Shown: positions 40,305-50,722, counted from the stretch's first letter. The stretch is DNA of 64,000 nucleotides from an uncultured Lachnospiraceae bacterium (GCA_904395885.1 CAJFOF010000010.1:1-64000), one strand, 5' to 3'. A program made the numbers and translations. Notes: a model not told the origin generated them from the letters alone.

Positions 40305-41129
40305 TTACTGGCGGCTCAACTGCCAGAACGCCACAGCACTGGCAGCAGCCACATTCAGCGAATCAACGCTGTGGGACATGGGAATCCTGACGGTATAATC
40401 ACACTCTCCAATGGTAGACGATGCCAGGCCATCCCCTTCCGTTCCCAGAACGATTGCCAGCTTTTCCTCCTCTCTGAGCCTCGGGTCGTCAATGGAAATC
40501 GCATTGTCATTCAGCGCCATTGCAGCCGTCTTAAATCCGAGCCTATGGAGAAGCTGGCTCCCTTCCTCGGGCCAACTCTCCTTCTCTCCCCAAAATGTCC
40601 ATGGGATCTGAAAAACGGTTCCCATGCTGACCCGGATAGCTCTGCGGTACAGTGGGTTTGAGGATGCGGGAGTTAAAATAATGCCGTCCATGCCCAGGGC
40701 AGCGGCTGATCGGAAAATTGCTCCTACATTCGTGGGATTTACAATATTTTCCAAAACAGCAATTCTCCTTGCTCCCCGGCAGACCTCCTGAACCTCCGGC
40801 AGCCTTGGTCTGTACATAGCGCACAGCATCCCTCGGGTCAGTTGAAATCCAGTAAGCTGGGTCAGCACCTGGAAATCAGCCGTATAGACCGGAATATGAG
40901 GGCATCGGGCAATCAGTCCCTTTCCCTGGCTCTTCACATGCTTTTTTTCCATTAGAAAAGAGATTGGAACACAGCCTGAATCCAGGGCTCTTTCAATCAC
41001 CCTGGGACTTTCAGCTATAAAAATTCCTTTGCCTGGTTCATGGCGGTTCAAAAGCTGATTTTCCGTAGCCCTGGCATAAATATCCAGCTCCGGCGCCATA
41101 AAATCTGTTATCTCTGTAATAAGCGACAT
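40305..41129 (-). CDS. TrmH/SpoU family RNA 2'-O-methyltransferase
   Basis: ENIVNPTNVGAIFRSAAALGMDGIIL, IVLGTEGDGL, RIPMSHSVDSLNVAAASAV. Confidence 0.94.
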   Translation of the reverse strand: MSLITEITDFMAPELDIYARATENQLLNRHEPGKGIFIAESPRVIERALDSGCVPISFLMEKKHVKSQGKGLIARCPHIPVYTADFQVLTQLTGFQLTRGMLCAMYRPRLPEVQEVCRGARRIAVLENIVNPTNVGAIFRSAAALGMDGIILTPASSNPLYRRAIRVSMGTVFQIPWTFWGEKESWPEEGSQLLHRLGFKTAAMALNDNAISIDDPRLREEEKLAIVLGTEGDGLASSTIGECDYTVRIPMSHSVDSLNVAAASAVAFWQLSRQ

Positions 41130-41161
41130 ATCTGGTATCTCTTATCCGCCTTTCGTTTGCA

Positions 41162-43708
41162 TCAGTCTTCTCTCCTGGAGATGGAGGCCCCCAGACTGTC
41201 AATGATCGTAATCACAAGCCCTCGAATGCTGTTTTCCATCGTCCGGTAAGGTGCGATTCGCAGCGTATAATACCTGCCGTTCATGGCCGCCACCTCTCTG
41301 TCAATCGGCACCAGATTTTTCAAAACTGTCTGTGCATCTTTCACAATATCTTCATTTGGGAAGCTGTGGGCAAAAATCTGAATCGACCTTCCCACATCGT
41401 GCTCCATAAGCTGAAATTCCCTGCCTACGTATTCCGTAAACTTCCGAATGTTGAGATTGCTGTCCACAAATAAAATGCCGATCATCGTTGATGACAGGAA
41501 GTTTGACAGATCATTTGTCATCATAGTCAGTTCGTCCAGCTTCTGCTGATACTCTGTATTAACCGTGTATAACTCTTCATTAACCGACTGCAGCTCTTCG
41601 TTGGAGCTCTGAAGTTCCTCGTTTGCCGTGAGAAGTTCTTCATTCGCCGCCTGGAGTTCTTCATTTACTGTCTCCAGTTCGCCGATGGTGGTTTTCAGAT
41701 CGTTTTGCGATTCCTGGAGTTCCTGTTCCAGATCCGTAATCCTTCTGGCCGCAGTAATATCTACGTCATATTTTTCCGTGACGCCCTCCGCCTGAATTGT
41801 CTGTTTTTCATTGAAAAGAACCGCCACCAGACCGCTCTTCTCGCCGCTCTGTCCCGGTATCGGGCACACTGCCAAATCAATGTTTCGCCGGCCTTCCGGA
41901 CAGTCCACCGCCACCCCGGTGTATGTAACAGAAATATTCTCTGAACGGCACCGGTTTATGGCCGTAGATGCCACCAGGCTCAGATCCTGATTCACCATGC
42001 TGAAAAAGTTGAGCGTTGCTCTCCCGGAGGCAAGGGACAAATAATCCTGATAATTTCCAAAAAAGTGGATTGCATCATTTTTCTCGTTTAAAACTACAGA
42101 GGCAGGGAGAAACTTCTCAAGGAACCGGGTATAAATCCCTTCCATAACATACTCGTTCTGCTCCCTGTTCCCGATTCCGCTGGTCTTTGGCGCAACCGTC
42201 TGAATGTTGGGAATATTGAAGGCAGGCGGCGTCAAATCCTCCAGTTTTCCTTCGCCCTTATGAATATAAATCTTTTCCTGAGCACAGACCAGTTTAAACA
42301 CTGCTGCGTACTCGCTGGCAGTCTCGCTTTTTCCCAAAAACAGGTAACCGTTGTTTTTAAGAGCCGAGTGGAAAATCGCAAAAAGGCCTCTCTGAAGCAC
42401 AGGCTGAAAGTATATCATCACATTTCTGCAACAGATCAGATCTAATTTTCCAAAAGGCGGGTCTGAAAGCATATTATGGGGGGCAAATATAATCATCCTG
42501 CGGATTTCTTTGGAGATTACATATTGATCGTTTCGCTTCAAAAAGTACTTGCTCAGGCGCTCCATGCTGACATCATCCATAATACTCTCGGCAAAGATGC
42601 CCTTCCCGGCCTGTTCAATGGCTTTGGCATCCACATCTGTTGCAAAGATCTTAACATCCCTCTGAACATTCAGCTCTTCCATCACTTCCTGGAACAGAAT
42701 GGCAATCGAATATGCCTCTTCTCCCGTCGAGCAGCCTGCGCTCCACACCCGGATCGGTTCTTTGTCTTCCGTCCTTTTTACAATCGTAGAGATTACCTGA
42801 CTTTTTAACTTTTCAAAAAATACCGGATCCCTAAAGAAATTCGTTACACCGATCAAAATCTCTTTTACCAGAATTTCCGCTTCTCCGCTGTCCTCTGTCA
42901 GCATCTTGGCATACTGTACCAGGTTTGAGCTGTGAGTCACTACCATCCTCCGCTCAATTCTTCGCATAACAGTCGTTCGCTTATAATATGTAAAATCAAT
43001 TCCGCTGATTTTCTTCAAAATCCCATAAATTTTAGTAAATGTTTCTTCATCAGAAAAAAATTCTTCATCCGTATTGGGCTGTATGATGCTGGGATAATTG
43101 GAGAAATTTAGAATTTCATCTACAACCTCCCTGGGAGACAGAACAAAATCCACCAGTCCGGTACTGATGGCGCTTTTGGGCATTCCATCAAATTTGGCTG
43201 TAGACGGATCCTGCACCACTACCAGCCCGCCGTTTTCTTTGACTGATTTGATTCCATTGGTACCATCGCTTCCAGTCCCCGAAAAAATCACCGCGATGGC
43301 CCGCTCTCTCTGCTCTTTTGCCAGAGAAGTGAAAAACACATCTATAGGGTGGTTCAGCATTCCCTGAACAAATTGCGTCAATATTAATTTTCCATCCTGA
43401 ATCGTCATATTATTTTTAGGCGGAATCAGGTAAACGGTATTCGGTTCCACCGCCATGCCGTTTTCTGCCTGCAGGACCATCATCTCCGTATTTTTCCCTA
43501 AAATATCTGCCATAAGACTTTTGTAGTCCGGAGAAAGGTGCTGGATCACCACAAAACTCAATCCGCTGTTGACAGGCATATACAGCAGAAACTGCTGCAG
43601 GGCCTCCAGCCCGCCGGCAGACGCCCCTATCCCAACGATCAGGGGTTCCGACAGCTTTCTCTCTTCTTCTCTTCCCCTTCTGTTTCTGGCGGCATTATCA
43701 TTCGTCAT
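41162..43708 (-). CDS. CheB-CheR-PAS fusion protein
   Basis: CheB: VGIGASAGGLEALQQFL, FSGTGSDGTNGI; CheR: VWSAGCSTGEEAYSIA; NEELQ coiled coil; C-term PAS. Confidence 0.93.
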   Translation of the reverse strand: MTNDNAARNRRGREEERKLSEPLIVGIGASAGGLEALQQFLLYMPVNSGLSFVVIQHLSPDYKSLMADILGKNTEMMVLQAENGMAVEPNTVYLIPPKNNMTIQDGKLILTQFVQGMLNHPIDVFFTSLAKEQRERAIAVIFSGTGSDGTNGIKSVKENGGLVVVQDPSTAKFDGMPKSAISTGLVDFVLSPREVVDEILNFSNYPSIIQPNTDEEFFSDEETFTKIYGILKKISGIDFTYYKRTTVMRRIERRMVVTHSSNLVQYAKMLTEDSGEAEILVKEILIGVTNFFRDPVFFEKLKSQVISTIVKRTEDKEPIRVWSAGCSTGEEAYSIAILFQEVMEELNVQRDVKIFATDVDAKAIEQAGKGIFAESIMDDVSMERLSKYFLKRNDQYVISKEIRRMIIFAPHNMLSDPPFGKLDLICCRNVMIYFQPVLQRGLFAIFHSALKNNGYLFLGKSETASEYAAVFKLVCAQEKIYIHKGEGKLEDLTPPAFNIPNIQTVAPKTSGIGNREQNEYVMEGIYTRFLEKFLPASVVLNEKNDAIHFFGNYQDYLSLASGRATLNFFSMVNQDLSLVASTAINRCRSENISVTYTGVAVDCPEGRRNIDLAVCPIPGQSGEKSGLVAVLFNEKQTIQAEGVTEKYDVDITAARRITDLEQELQESQNDLKTTIGELETVNEELQAANEELLTANEELQSSNEELQSVNEELYTVNTEYQQKLDELTMMTNDLSNFLSSTMIGILFVDSNLNIRKFTEYVGREFQLMEHDVGRSIQIFAHSFPNEDIVKDAQTVLKNLVPIDREVAAMNGRYYTLRIAPYRTMENSIRGLVITIIDSLGASISRRED

Positions 43709-46700
43709 TCTCCATACCTCCTGTATCTTCCCTCTGTGCGGGCTTTAAATATTTTTCTTCAAACACATCTGCCGGCAGCGGAGCATCATAGTAATATCCC
43801 TGTGCATAAACACAGCCTGCTTCCAACAATGCCTTTCTCTGACTCTCTGTCTCCACACCTTCTGCAATGCAGGCCATTCCGGAATCATGACAGATCTTCG
43901 CCAAGTCCCGTACCATCGCCTGGCTAATCGCGTTTCCAGGCAGATCTTTAATCAAACTCCTGTCGAGTTTGATTTCATCGAATTTCACGTGGCTGAAAAT
44001 AGAAAGATTGGCATAGTGCGAGCCAAAATCGTCCAGAGCAAATCTCAGCCCAAATTCCCGGAATGTCTCTACTGCCCGTGACAGAGTCGAAGTCTCCACA
44101 TCTCCCGCTGTTTCCGTTATCTCAATCTCAATCAGATTATCTGTCACCGCCGGGTAGCGACTCCTGAGAGCCAGCACCGAAGCTGGCGCTGTCGAGTTTA
44201 AAAATGTATTCCGCGAAAAATTAACCGATATCGGCACCAGGGACAGACCTTTTGTTCGCCATTGTTCCATATAGGAAAGGGTCCATTCCAACATATAAAA
44301 ATCCAGTTCCCGAATAGACCCGTTCTTTTCCATTTCCTGAATAAAACTTCCTGGCGATGTTACCTTCCCAGACCGATCTATCCTGCGAACCAGAGCTTCT
44401 GCACCAATCAATTCTCCTGTTCTCATATCCATCTTAGGCTGAAAATAGGCCATGAACTTGCTCCTGGAAACCTCTTCTGCCATTTTCTCTCCGAATTCTT
44501 CCAAAAGTGCCTCCATACTGTCTGGTTTCTTGGGGATCTGCTCACATCTCATAATGGCCATCGCTTCTTTGACCAGCTCTCTCCCCGTAAAAATTCTGTC
44601 CGACCATGTGTAGCCTATCCTGAGTTTATTAGGATAACGGCGCTGCAGCATCAATCGCGCCCGTGTACACTTGCCGATGAACGTCTCATAGGTTACATTG
44701 GGAGTCAAAACCACAAATTCTGCGTCCCATGTTCGGAATAAAAACGCTTTTCGGAAAACAGCGGTAAGGGTTTCTGATACATAGAGAAGCATCTCTTTTC
44801 CATATTCAAATCCCAAAGTACTATTAATATATGAGAGATTGGGAATATCTACTGTCACTGCTCCCAAAGTGGTATACGTATCGGAATCCATAGAATTGAT
44901 CAAATCCAGATACGTTCTCAGATTTCCCATTCCGGTCAGACTGTCCTGTCCTTCCAGATCTGTCTTGCCGACCGCATTTTCAAACCGTTTCTGTTCCTTC
45001 AAAATATATGGGATCAGTGTCCCCAGCAAGGCTACCTCGGAGGGGTGCTTCTGAGAATTCTCAATACACAGAAATCCTCCTATCCCGCCTTCTCCCTTCA
45101 GGGGGCATGCCGTGTAATGCCAAGGCTGCTCACTTTCAAAGATTTTTTCTCTGGGAATTTCCAGAGTAACCGCCGTCTTTTCATTGAGACAGCGAATCAA
45201 TACCGGAAACCTGTGAAGGGGCACATCTGACATTGCCCTGCGGATACTGCTCTTGCCGATCTCTGTCCATTCGTACAGCATTGTCACTGTCTTTCCACTC
45301 TCTGATAATGCCAGAATATACACCCTCGCTGCCCTGTAATAGGCGCCTATATAGTGCAGGACACTTCCAATTGATGCATCCAGAGATTTGGAGGTCAGCA
45401 TGGCAGTGACACAATGGAAAGCAACGCTCTGCTCCTCCTCCGACAAGGGCCTCTCCATATCTTTCCTCTGGACAGTCATTCCTCTTCCATTTCCACCCCA
45501 TTCCGTCTGTTTCTGCCAGTCTTCCGCTGCTCCCTGGAGCATGACGCAGTCTGACTCAGCGCAGGCGCTTGTATCGCACAGGTGTGCAGCATGCGTGGAA
45601 AGCACCTGAAAATCTGCGTTCTCGCTCCGCTGGCAAAAAACACCTGCCACAAAGCGGAGACTTCTCATCTCAAAGGTATCGCTTAATAGCACCCTGACAT
45701 AATAGAACGCCTCTTCCAGCCGTTTTTTTAAGCCGTTTTCGGAGTCAGTATTGGAAAAAAATGCAATAAACAGATCTTCCCGATACTCTCCCAAAAATTC
45801 ATCGGTTCCCAGGGCAAGGCTCAATGCTACCGCAATCGCCCTTCTTTTTTCCCTTTCGATCTCAGTCAATTCTTTTCCCTTGGGGATACCGATAATCCGG
45901 ATTACTGCTGTCCCGCAGACTGAACCAACATTTGCGGCAATCAGATTTTCTGCTAACTCCTGCAATGTTTTGCTGCTGTAAAGACCTGTAACCGGATCTC
46001 TGTCCACCTGAGTCTTCAGTACCTGCTCCCATCTCCTTTTCTGATCTATATCTCTAAGAAAAACCAACAGGCCGATCTCCCCATTGCTTTTACTTCTAAA
46101 AAGGTTTACTACAGCAGATGTCCACCGAATCGTTCCATCTTTGTCAACTCGCCGGAAGTCTTTTGTAAACCATCTTTTTCCATTATGGAATTCTTTTATG
46201 AGGGCCGTTCGGTCCAGCCAGTCCAGTATATGGTTTTCATTTTTTTCTCCGCAAAATTCTTTAAGTCTGCCGGGAAGAAATTGCATATAGGACTGATTTC
46301 CCACTGTTCCGGTCAGGTCGTTGCCCTCCAGCCACAGTTCCTCTATGAAATCCTCTGTCAGGTTTGCCCGAATCCTTCCCACCAGAGAATATCTTAAAAT
46401 ATCCGGCAAAAAACGTCTTTCTCTCATCTGCATCTGGTTTTCAGAAAGAGAAGAATTACATTTATTTAAACCTACCGCCTTAATCGGATTTCCCGTTTCA
46501 TCAAATACCATGTGGTAAACCAGTGAATTCCAGCCAAAGCTCCCTGTCTCCGGGTTCCGCATGATAAAGTTTCCACTTCCCTGTCTTCTCCCCTCCAGAA
46601 GTTCCTCAGCAAAATTCCGAAAACTGGAAGCCGAGTTTGCAGCCACAATACCGTTTTGTATCAAATATTCTGGAAAAGGTTTCCACTCTCCTGGCTGTTC

Positions 46701-47732
46701 CCCGAAAGCAGCCTTGTAATCGTACTTGCGAAGTAATTTTTTTACCACATCGACTTCCCACAGATCATAGGATGACTGTTCCATTACAACCTTGAGCCGC
46801 TCCTCTGCCTCTCTGAGACGGACCTCTTTTTCCCTGATTTCTGTAATATCTGTTGAGAGTTCCAAGACAATCGGATTGCTCCAATCCTGGCAGGTAATCC
46901 GCATGGCACGGACCCGAATCCATCTCCAACTGCCGTCTTTCGCAGCAATCCGGTGAATATGCCCCATTAGCCGACCGCTCTGCCCGCCCTCGCGAAGCAT
47001 ATGCTCGTAGCTGGCAAGATCATCCGGATGAATCCCCATCTCCTGCAGAGTACAAGGAAGTTCTTCTTTCAGTCCCTCCATGCCTCTCCAGCGACTGTAG
47101 GCAGGATTGAGATAGCGCACCCGAATCGTCTCTCCTAGTTCTATGAGGCCTACGCCCTCTTCAATCGTTTCCAGCAGAGAAAGCAGGTGTATCGTATCCA
47201 ACAGAGAAGTATTATACTCTCCCTGCGCCTTTTCATTATCTGTATGAATCTCTCTAATATGAATCTGTGCTTTATCTTCCTCAGAACTCTGTACGTTTTC
47301 CAACGCTCCGCAGGCAGTCCCATACATCTCATCAAAGTTGATGCCAGTTCCTGCAGCCATACAGATTCCAATATAAATCTCCTGTTTTTCAGGCCGGTCC
47401 GTTTCAATAATCTTTTCCAAAGAATGTTTCAAGAGTTCTGCTTTTTCCCGTATTCCATCCTTCGTTATAGCCCCTGAAATAAAAATGGCAAACTCGTCTT
47501 TTCCCGTACGCCCCACGATGTCGGTAGCGCGGAATGATAAAGACAGAGTCTGCCCTATACGATATACTTCCTGGTCTCCAGCCTTCTGGCCCAGGGTATC
47601 ATAAATTTTATTAAGCTGGCCAATGCGAATCACGAACAGAGCACAGGCCGTCTGAAAATCCATAGCCGACAGATACCGCGACACGTGATTTTTCACTGTC
47701 CCGATGTCCATAAGCCTCTCCATTCTTTTCAT
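43698..47732 (-). CDS. Multi-domain GGDEF/PAS/GAF/EAL signalling protein
   Basis: C-term EAL with EALVR, EIEITE, LDDFGS, IKLDRS, AEGVET; three GGDEF-like segments. ATG at 47732 preferred over the upstream TTG (47783). Confidence 0.88.
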   Translation of the reverse strand: MKRMERLMDIGTVKNHVSRYLSAMDFQTACALFVIRIGQLNKIYDTLGQKAGDQEVYRIGQTLSLSFRATDIVGRTGKDEFAIFISGAITKDGIREKAELLKHSLEKIIETDRPEKQEIYIGICMAAGTGINFDEMYGTACGALENVQSSEEDKAQIHIREIHTDNEKAQGEYNTSLLDTIHLLSLLETIEEGVGLIELGETIRVRYLNPAYSRWRGMEGLKEELPCTLQEMGIHPDDLASYEHMLREGGQSGRLMGHIHRIAAKDGSWRWIRVRAMRITCQDWSNPIVLELSTDITEIREKEVRLREAEERLKVVMEQSSYDLWEVDVVKKLLRKYDYKAAFGEQPGEWKPFPEYLIQNGIVAANSASSFRNFAEELLEGRRQGSGNFIMRNPETGSFGWNSLVYHMVFDETGNPIKAVGLNKCNSSLSENQMQMRERRFLPDILRYSLVGRIRANLTEDFIEELWLEGNDLTGTVGNQSYMQFLPGRLKEFCGEKNENHILDWLDRTALIKEFHNGKRWFTKDFRRVDKDGTIRWTSAVVNLFRSKSNGEIGLLVFLRDIDQKRRWEQVLKTQVDRDPVTGLYSSKTLQELAENLIAANVGSVCGTAVIRIIGIPKGKELTEIEREKRRAIAVALSLALGTDEFLGEYREDLFIAFFSNTDSENGLKKRLEEAFYYVRVLLSDTFEMRSLRFVAGVFCQRSENADFQVLSTHAAHLCDTSACAESDCVMLQGAAEDWQKQTEWGGNGRGMTVQRKDMERPLSEEEQSVAFHCVTAMLTSKSLDASIGSVLHYIGAYYRAARVYILALSESGKTVTMLYEWTEIGKSSIRRAMSDVPLHRFPVLIRCLNEKTAVTLEIPREKIFESEQPWHYTACPLKGEGGIGGFLCIENSQKHPSEVALLGTLIPYILKEQKRFENAVGKTDLEGQDSLTGMGNLRTYLDLINSMDSDTYTTLGAVTVDIPNLSYINSTLGFEYGKEMLLYVSETLTAVFRKAFLFRTWDAEFVVLTPNVTYETFIGKCTRARLMLQRRYPNKLRIGYTWSDRIFTGRELVKEAMAIMRCEQIPKKPDSMEALLEEFGEKMAEEVSRSKFMAYFQPKMDMRTGELIGAEALVRRIDRSGKVTSPGSFIQEMEKNGSIRELDFYMLEWTLSYMEQWRTKGLSLVPISVNFSRNTFLNSTAPASVLALRSRYPAVTDNLIEIEITETAGDVETSTLSRAVETFREFGLRFALDDFGSHYANLSIFSHVKFDEIKLDRSLIKDLPGNAISQAMVRDLAKICHDSGMACIAEGVETESQRKALLEAGCVYAQGYYYDAPLPADVFEEKYLKPAQREDTGGMENDE

Positions 47733-47748
47733 TTGAACTCTTCTTTCT

Positions 47749-47758
47749 CCCCCCCCCC
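47749..47758 (-). repeat. G10 homopolymer (C10 on plus strand) at the 5' end of the EAL gene
   Basis: Plus strand C10 A7 T6; 17 nt upstream of the likely ATG. Confidence 0.85.
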
Positions 47759-48020
47759 AAAAAAATTTTTTAACCTTCCGCAACAGAAAAGATGGAAGAA
47801 GGAAATCTATAATTTATCTGATTTTATCACATCTTCCTCAAAGTTTCAACTAGGGATACGTGTTTTCTGATTTTCCTGCTGTTCATAAACTGTTCAAAAA
47901 TCATTCAAAAACCTTTTACATTGAGATCATGATTTCTTCATGATTCCAACATATACTATAACCATAAACAACAGAACAAGTTGTTTAGCCAAAGCCTACA
48001 AGATTTTTTTCATAATACTC

Positions 48021-48119
48021 GAGCTGATAAGCAATTATCAGCTCTCCTCCCTTTTTCTATTAAAATACTCCAAGCCATTGGCAGATAGATTGAAATTTCG
48101 ATCTATCTGCCAATGGCTT
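48021..48119 (+). ncRNA. Tandem stem-loops; candidate 3' end of a small RNA or bidirectional terminator
   Basis: GAGCTGATAA-GCAA-TTATCAGCTC then a perfect 19-bp stem AAGCCATTGGCAGATAGAT/ATCTATCTGCCAATGGCTT followed by TTTTCTTTTTTC. Confidence 0.4.
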
Positions 48120-49494
48120 TTCTTTTTTCACTGCCAGACTGAATTCTCTTTTTCTCAGTCGGATAATGAATCTGATCAGCCAGAAGCAGGATGGCAGCAA
48201 GATTTGGAATCGCCATCAGACCGTTGACAATATCTGCCAATTCCCACACCGTCTCCAGACGGACAATGCACCCCAGAAAAGAGGCTGAAAGATAAGCGAT
48301 CAAATAGCACACAGATGCCCATTTTCCTCCTCCCACCATATATTCTGCCGCCTGCCTCCCCATATAATACCAGGCTATAATCGTTGCAAATGCAAACAAC
48401 ATCATAGAAAGAGCTACTGTGTATTCTCCCAGTTTTCCCAAACATTCTGAAAAGGACTGAACTGCTAGAGCTGCGCCGTTCTCCAGCGGAAACCCTTTCT
48501 GGGCTGCAGCGCACAAAATCACCAGCGCAGTCACGGAGCATACCAGAATTGTGTCAAAAAACACTTCAAAGATCGCCCACATTCCCTGAATTTCCGGGCG
48601 ACCGTCTTCCGCAGTCCCATGAAGAATCGCCAGACTCCCAAGACCGGCCTCATTGGAAAAAACGCCTCTGGCTACTCCGTACTGGACTGCAGTTTTCATT
48701 CCCCAGCCGGCCGCTCCCCCGGCAAGATTCCTGGCCGCTCCCTCTGGGCAAAATGCTGCCGATATAATTTGTCCCAGTACCACAGGGATCTGTCTCCAGC
48801 ACAGGCATAATACTGCCAGAGAGGCTGTCAGATAGATGGCCGCCGACCATGGGATCAGCCTCCCTGCCGTTCCCGCAATCCGTTTGGTTCCCCCCTTTAT
48901 CACGATTCCGGCCAAAAGCACTAGAATAATGCCGCAGCTCCATCTGGGAATCCCCCAGGCAAATTCGGCCGCCTCTGCCAGAGAGTTTGCCTGGACCATG
49001 CTCCCCATTCCGAGAGATGCCAGAACACAGAAGAGGCCGTAGACTCCCGCTAAAAACGGCAGTCCCGCCCCCTTCTTCAGTGTAACCATAGGGCCGCAGA
49101 GCCACTTTCCCTCCTGGTTCTGAACCCTGTGGCAAATTCCCAGCCAGGTCTCCCCGTAGGCTGTCATCATCCCGATCATCGCTGACACCCACATCCAAAA
49201 TACAGCGCCTGGGCCTCCTGCAGTCAGAGCTGTCGCCACCCCCACAATGTTCCCAGTGCCGATTGTAGCTGCCAGCGCAGTACATGCCGTTTGGATCTGG
49301 GAGATTTTTCCTGCCCCTATCGTCGCCTTTTCCCGTACCAGCAAGCTGCCTGCCGTATGTTTCATCCACAGACCGATCCCTCGTATCTGAAATCCTCCGG
49401 AGCGCACTGTCAGATACAGCCCGGTTCCTAAAAAGAGTATCAGCAGCCATGGTCCCCATACAATCTGGTGGAGCTGGTGGATCCAATTTGCCAT
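48103..49494 (-). CDS. Alanine/glycine:cation symporter family (AGCS) protein
   Basis: AATIGTGNIVGVATALTAGGPGAVFWMWVSAMIGM, GVARGVFSNEAGLGS. Confidence 0.95.
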   Translation of the reverse strand: MANWIHQLHQIVWGPWLLILFLGTGLYLTVRSGGFQIRGIGLWMKHTAGSLLVREKATIGAGKISQIQTACTALAATIGTGNIVGVATALTAGGPGAVFWMWVSAMIGMMTAYGETWLGICHRVQNQEGKWLCGPMVTLKKGAGLPFLAGVYGLFCVLASLGMGSMVQANSLAEAAEFAWGIPRWSCGIILVLLAGIVIKGGTKRIAGTAGRLIPWSAAIYLTASLAVLCLCWRQIPVVLGQIISAAFCPEGAARNLAGGAAGWGMKTAVQYGVARGVFSNEAGLGSLAILHGTAEDGRPEIQGMWAIFEVFFDTILVCSVTALVILCAAAQKGFPLENGAALAVQSFSECLGKLGEYTVALSMMLFAFATIIAWYYMGRQAAEYMVGGGKWASVCYLIAYLSASFLGCIVRLETVWELADIVNGLMAIPNLAAILLLADQIHYPTEKKRIQSGSEKRKAIGR

Positions 49495-49715
49495 ATTTAC
49501 ATCCTCCCGCTAAAAACCTTCTGGCCAAGTCGAAAACCAGCCATGAAACTCTTCCGTCTGTACTCTAACTTATTCTTTCCTGTCCGATATTATACCGGAA
49601 TCTCCTATCGCCATCCCGGTGAATCTGTGCTAAAATATACTTATAAGTACAGGCGCCGCCAGTGCTGTACCTTTCCTGCGTTGGCTCCGGCACGAAAAAA
49701 GAGAGGAGTTGTGTC

Positions 49716-50696
49716 ATGCCCGGCTTTACTACTCACTATATTTTAGGGATGAAGGCATACAATGATATGCCGCCCTGCCAGTTAAAATTTATCATTGCCA
49801 AGTACCGCTGGCTGTATCAGCTTGGTCTTCAGGGTCCAGATATGTTCTTTTATAATATTCCCATCCTGCGTCACCGGGATTATCGGAACGTAGGGTCCTA
49901 TATGCACGAACACCATATCAATAAATTCTTCCGCTGCTGTCTGATCCATATTTCTCAGATAGAGTCCCGGCAGCAGAGAGAACAGGCCCTGGCATATTTC
50001 TGCGGGTATCTGGGCCATTATATCGGAGATTATATCTGCCATCCTTTTGTTTACGGCAGAATTCAGTACGATGTCAACAATCCTACCAACCATTATCACG
50101 GACTTCACGCCCTGCTGGAAAATGATATCGACGCTCTGCTGCTCTATAAATACAAAAAAAAGAAGCCCTCCCAATTCAATCAGGCGGCTACTATCTGTTT
50201 AAATGGCCTGGAAACCCAATTCATATCCAGGTTCCTTGCCCAATGCATCAATGAAACATACTATCCGATCAGTTATAAGAACAATTTTCAGATCACCCCC
50301 CGCATGGTGCACCGGTCAATTCTGGCTATGCGTTTCGGGTGTCGAACCCTGGCGGATAAGTCCGGAAAAAAACAGGCGCGGATCGAATTCTTTGAATCTA
50401 TATTCTTAAAGCATCCCGTCGCCTCGTCTAAGATTGTGACGGATAAGGTCGCCTCCCCCAGAAAAAGCCTCAACTCCGATCATGAGGTCTGGTGCAACCC
50501 GTGGAATCATCAGATGGCTTCTACTGCCTCTTTCCCGGATCTTTTCCGCCAGTCTCTGATGAAATGCAGAACTGTCTACTTCCATATCAATGCTCTGGTC
50601 AGCTCTGGTGATATCACCCGGCCGGAGACCTTTGAGCCACTGCTTGGAGAGTTGGGAAATTACTCCTTCCACAGCGGTCTTCCGGCAAATGATTAA
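49716..50696 (+). CDS. Zinc-dependent phospholipase C-like protein
   Basis: MPGFTTHYILGMKAY, LGLQGPDMFFYN, YFCGYLGHYIGDYICHPF; start trimmed with GAGGAG SD. Confidence 0.88.
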   Translation: MPGFTTHYILGMKAYNDMPPCQLKFIIAKYRWLYQLGLQGPDMFFYNIPILRHRDYRNVGSYMHEHHINKFFRCCLIHISQIESRQQREQALAYFCGYLGHYIGDYICHPFVYGRIQYDVNNPTNHYHGLHALLENDIDALLLYKYKKKKPSQFNQAATICLNGLETQFISRFLAQCINETYYPISYKNNFQITPRMVHRSILAMRFGCRTLADKSGKKQARIEFFESIFLKHPVASSKIVTDKVASPRKSLNSDHEVWCNPWNHQMASTASFPDLFRQSLMKCRTVYFHINALVSSGDITRPETFEPLLGELGNYSFHSGLPAND

Positions 50697-50722
50697 GGGG
50701 GTAAATTCTACAGAAACTCAAA

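Noticed and set aside
47940-48227. 95-aa plus-strand ORF over the tandem hairpins
   Set aside because: No SD, reads through two strong stem-loops and antisense into AGCS; more consistent with noncoding RNA or terminator.
48650-49528. 292-aa minus-strand ORF overlapping AGCS in another frame
   Set aside because: Out-of-frame reading of a clear transporter gene; Arg/Gly/Ser-rich artefact composition.
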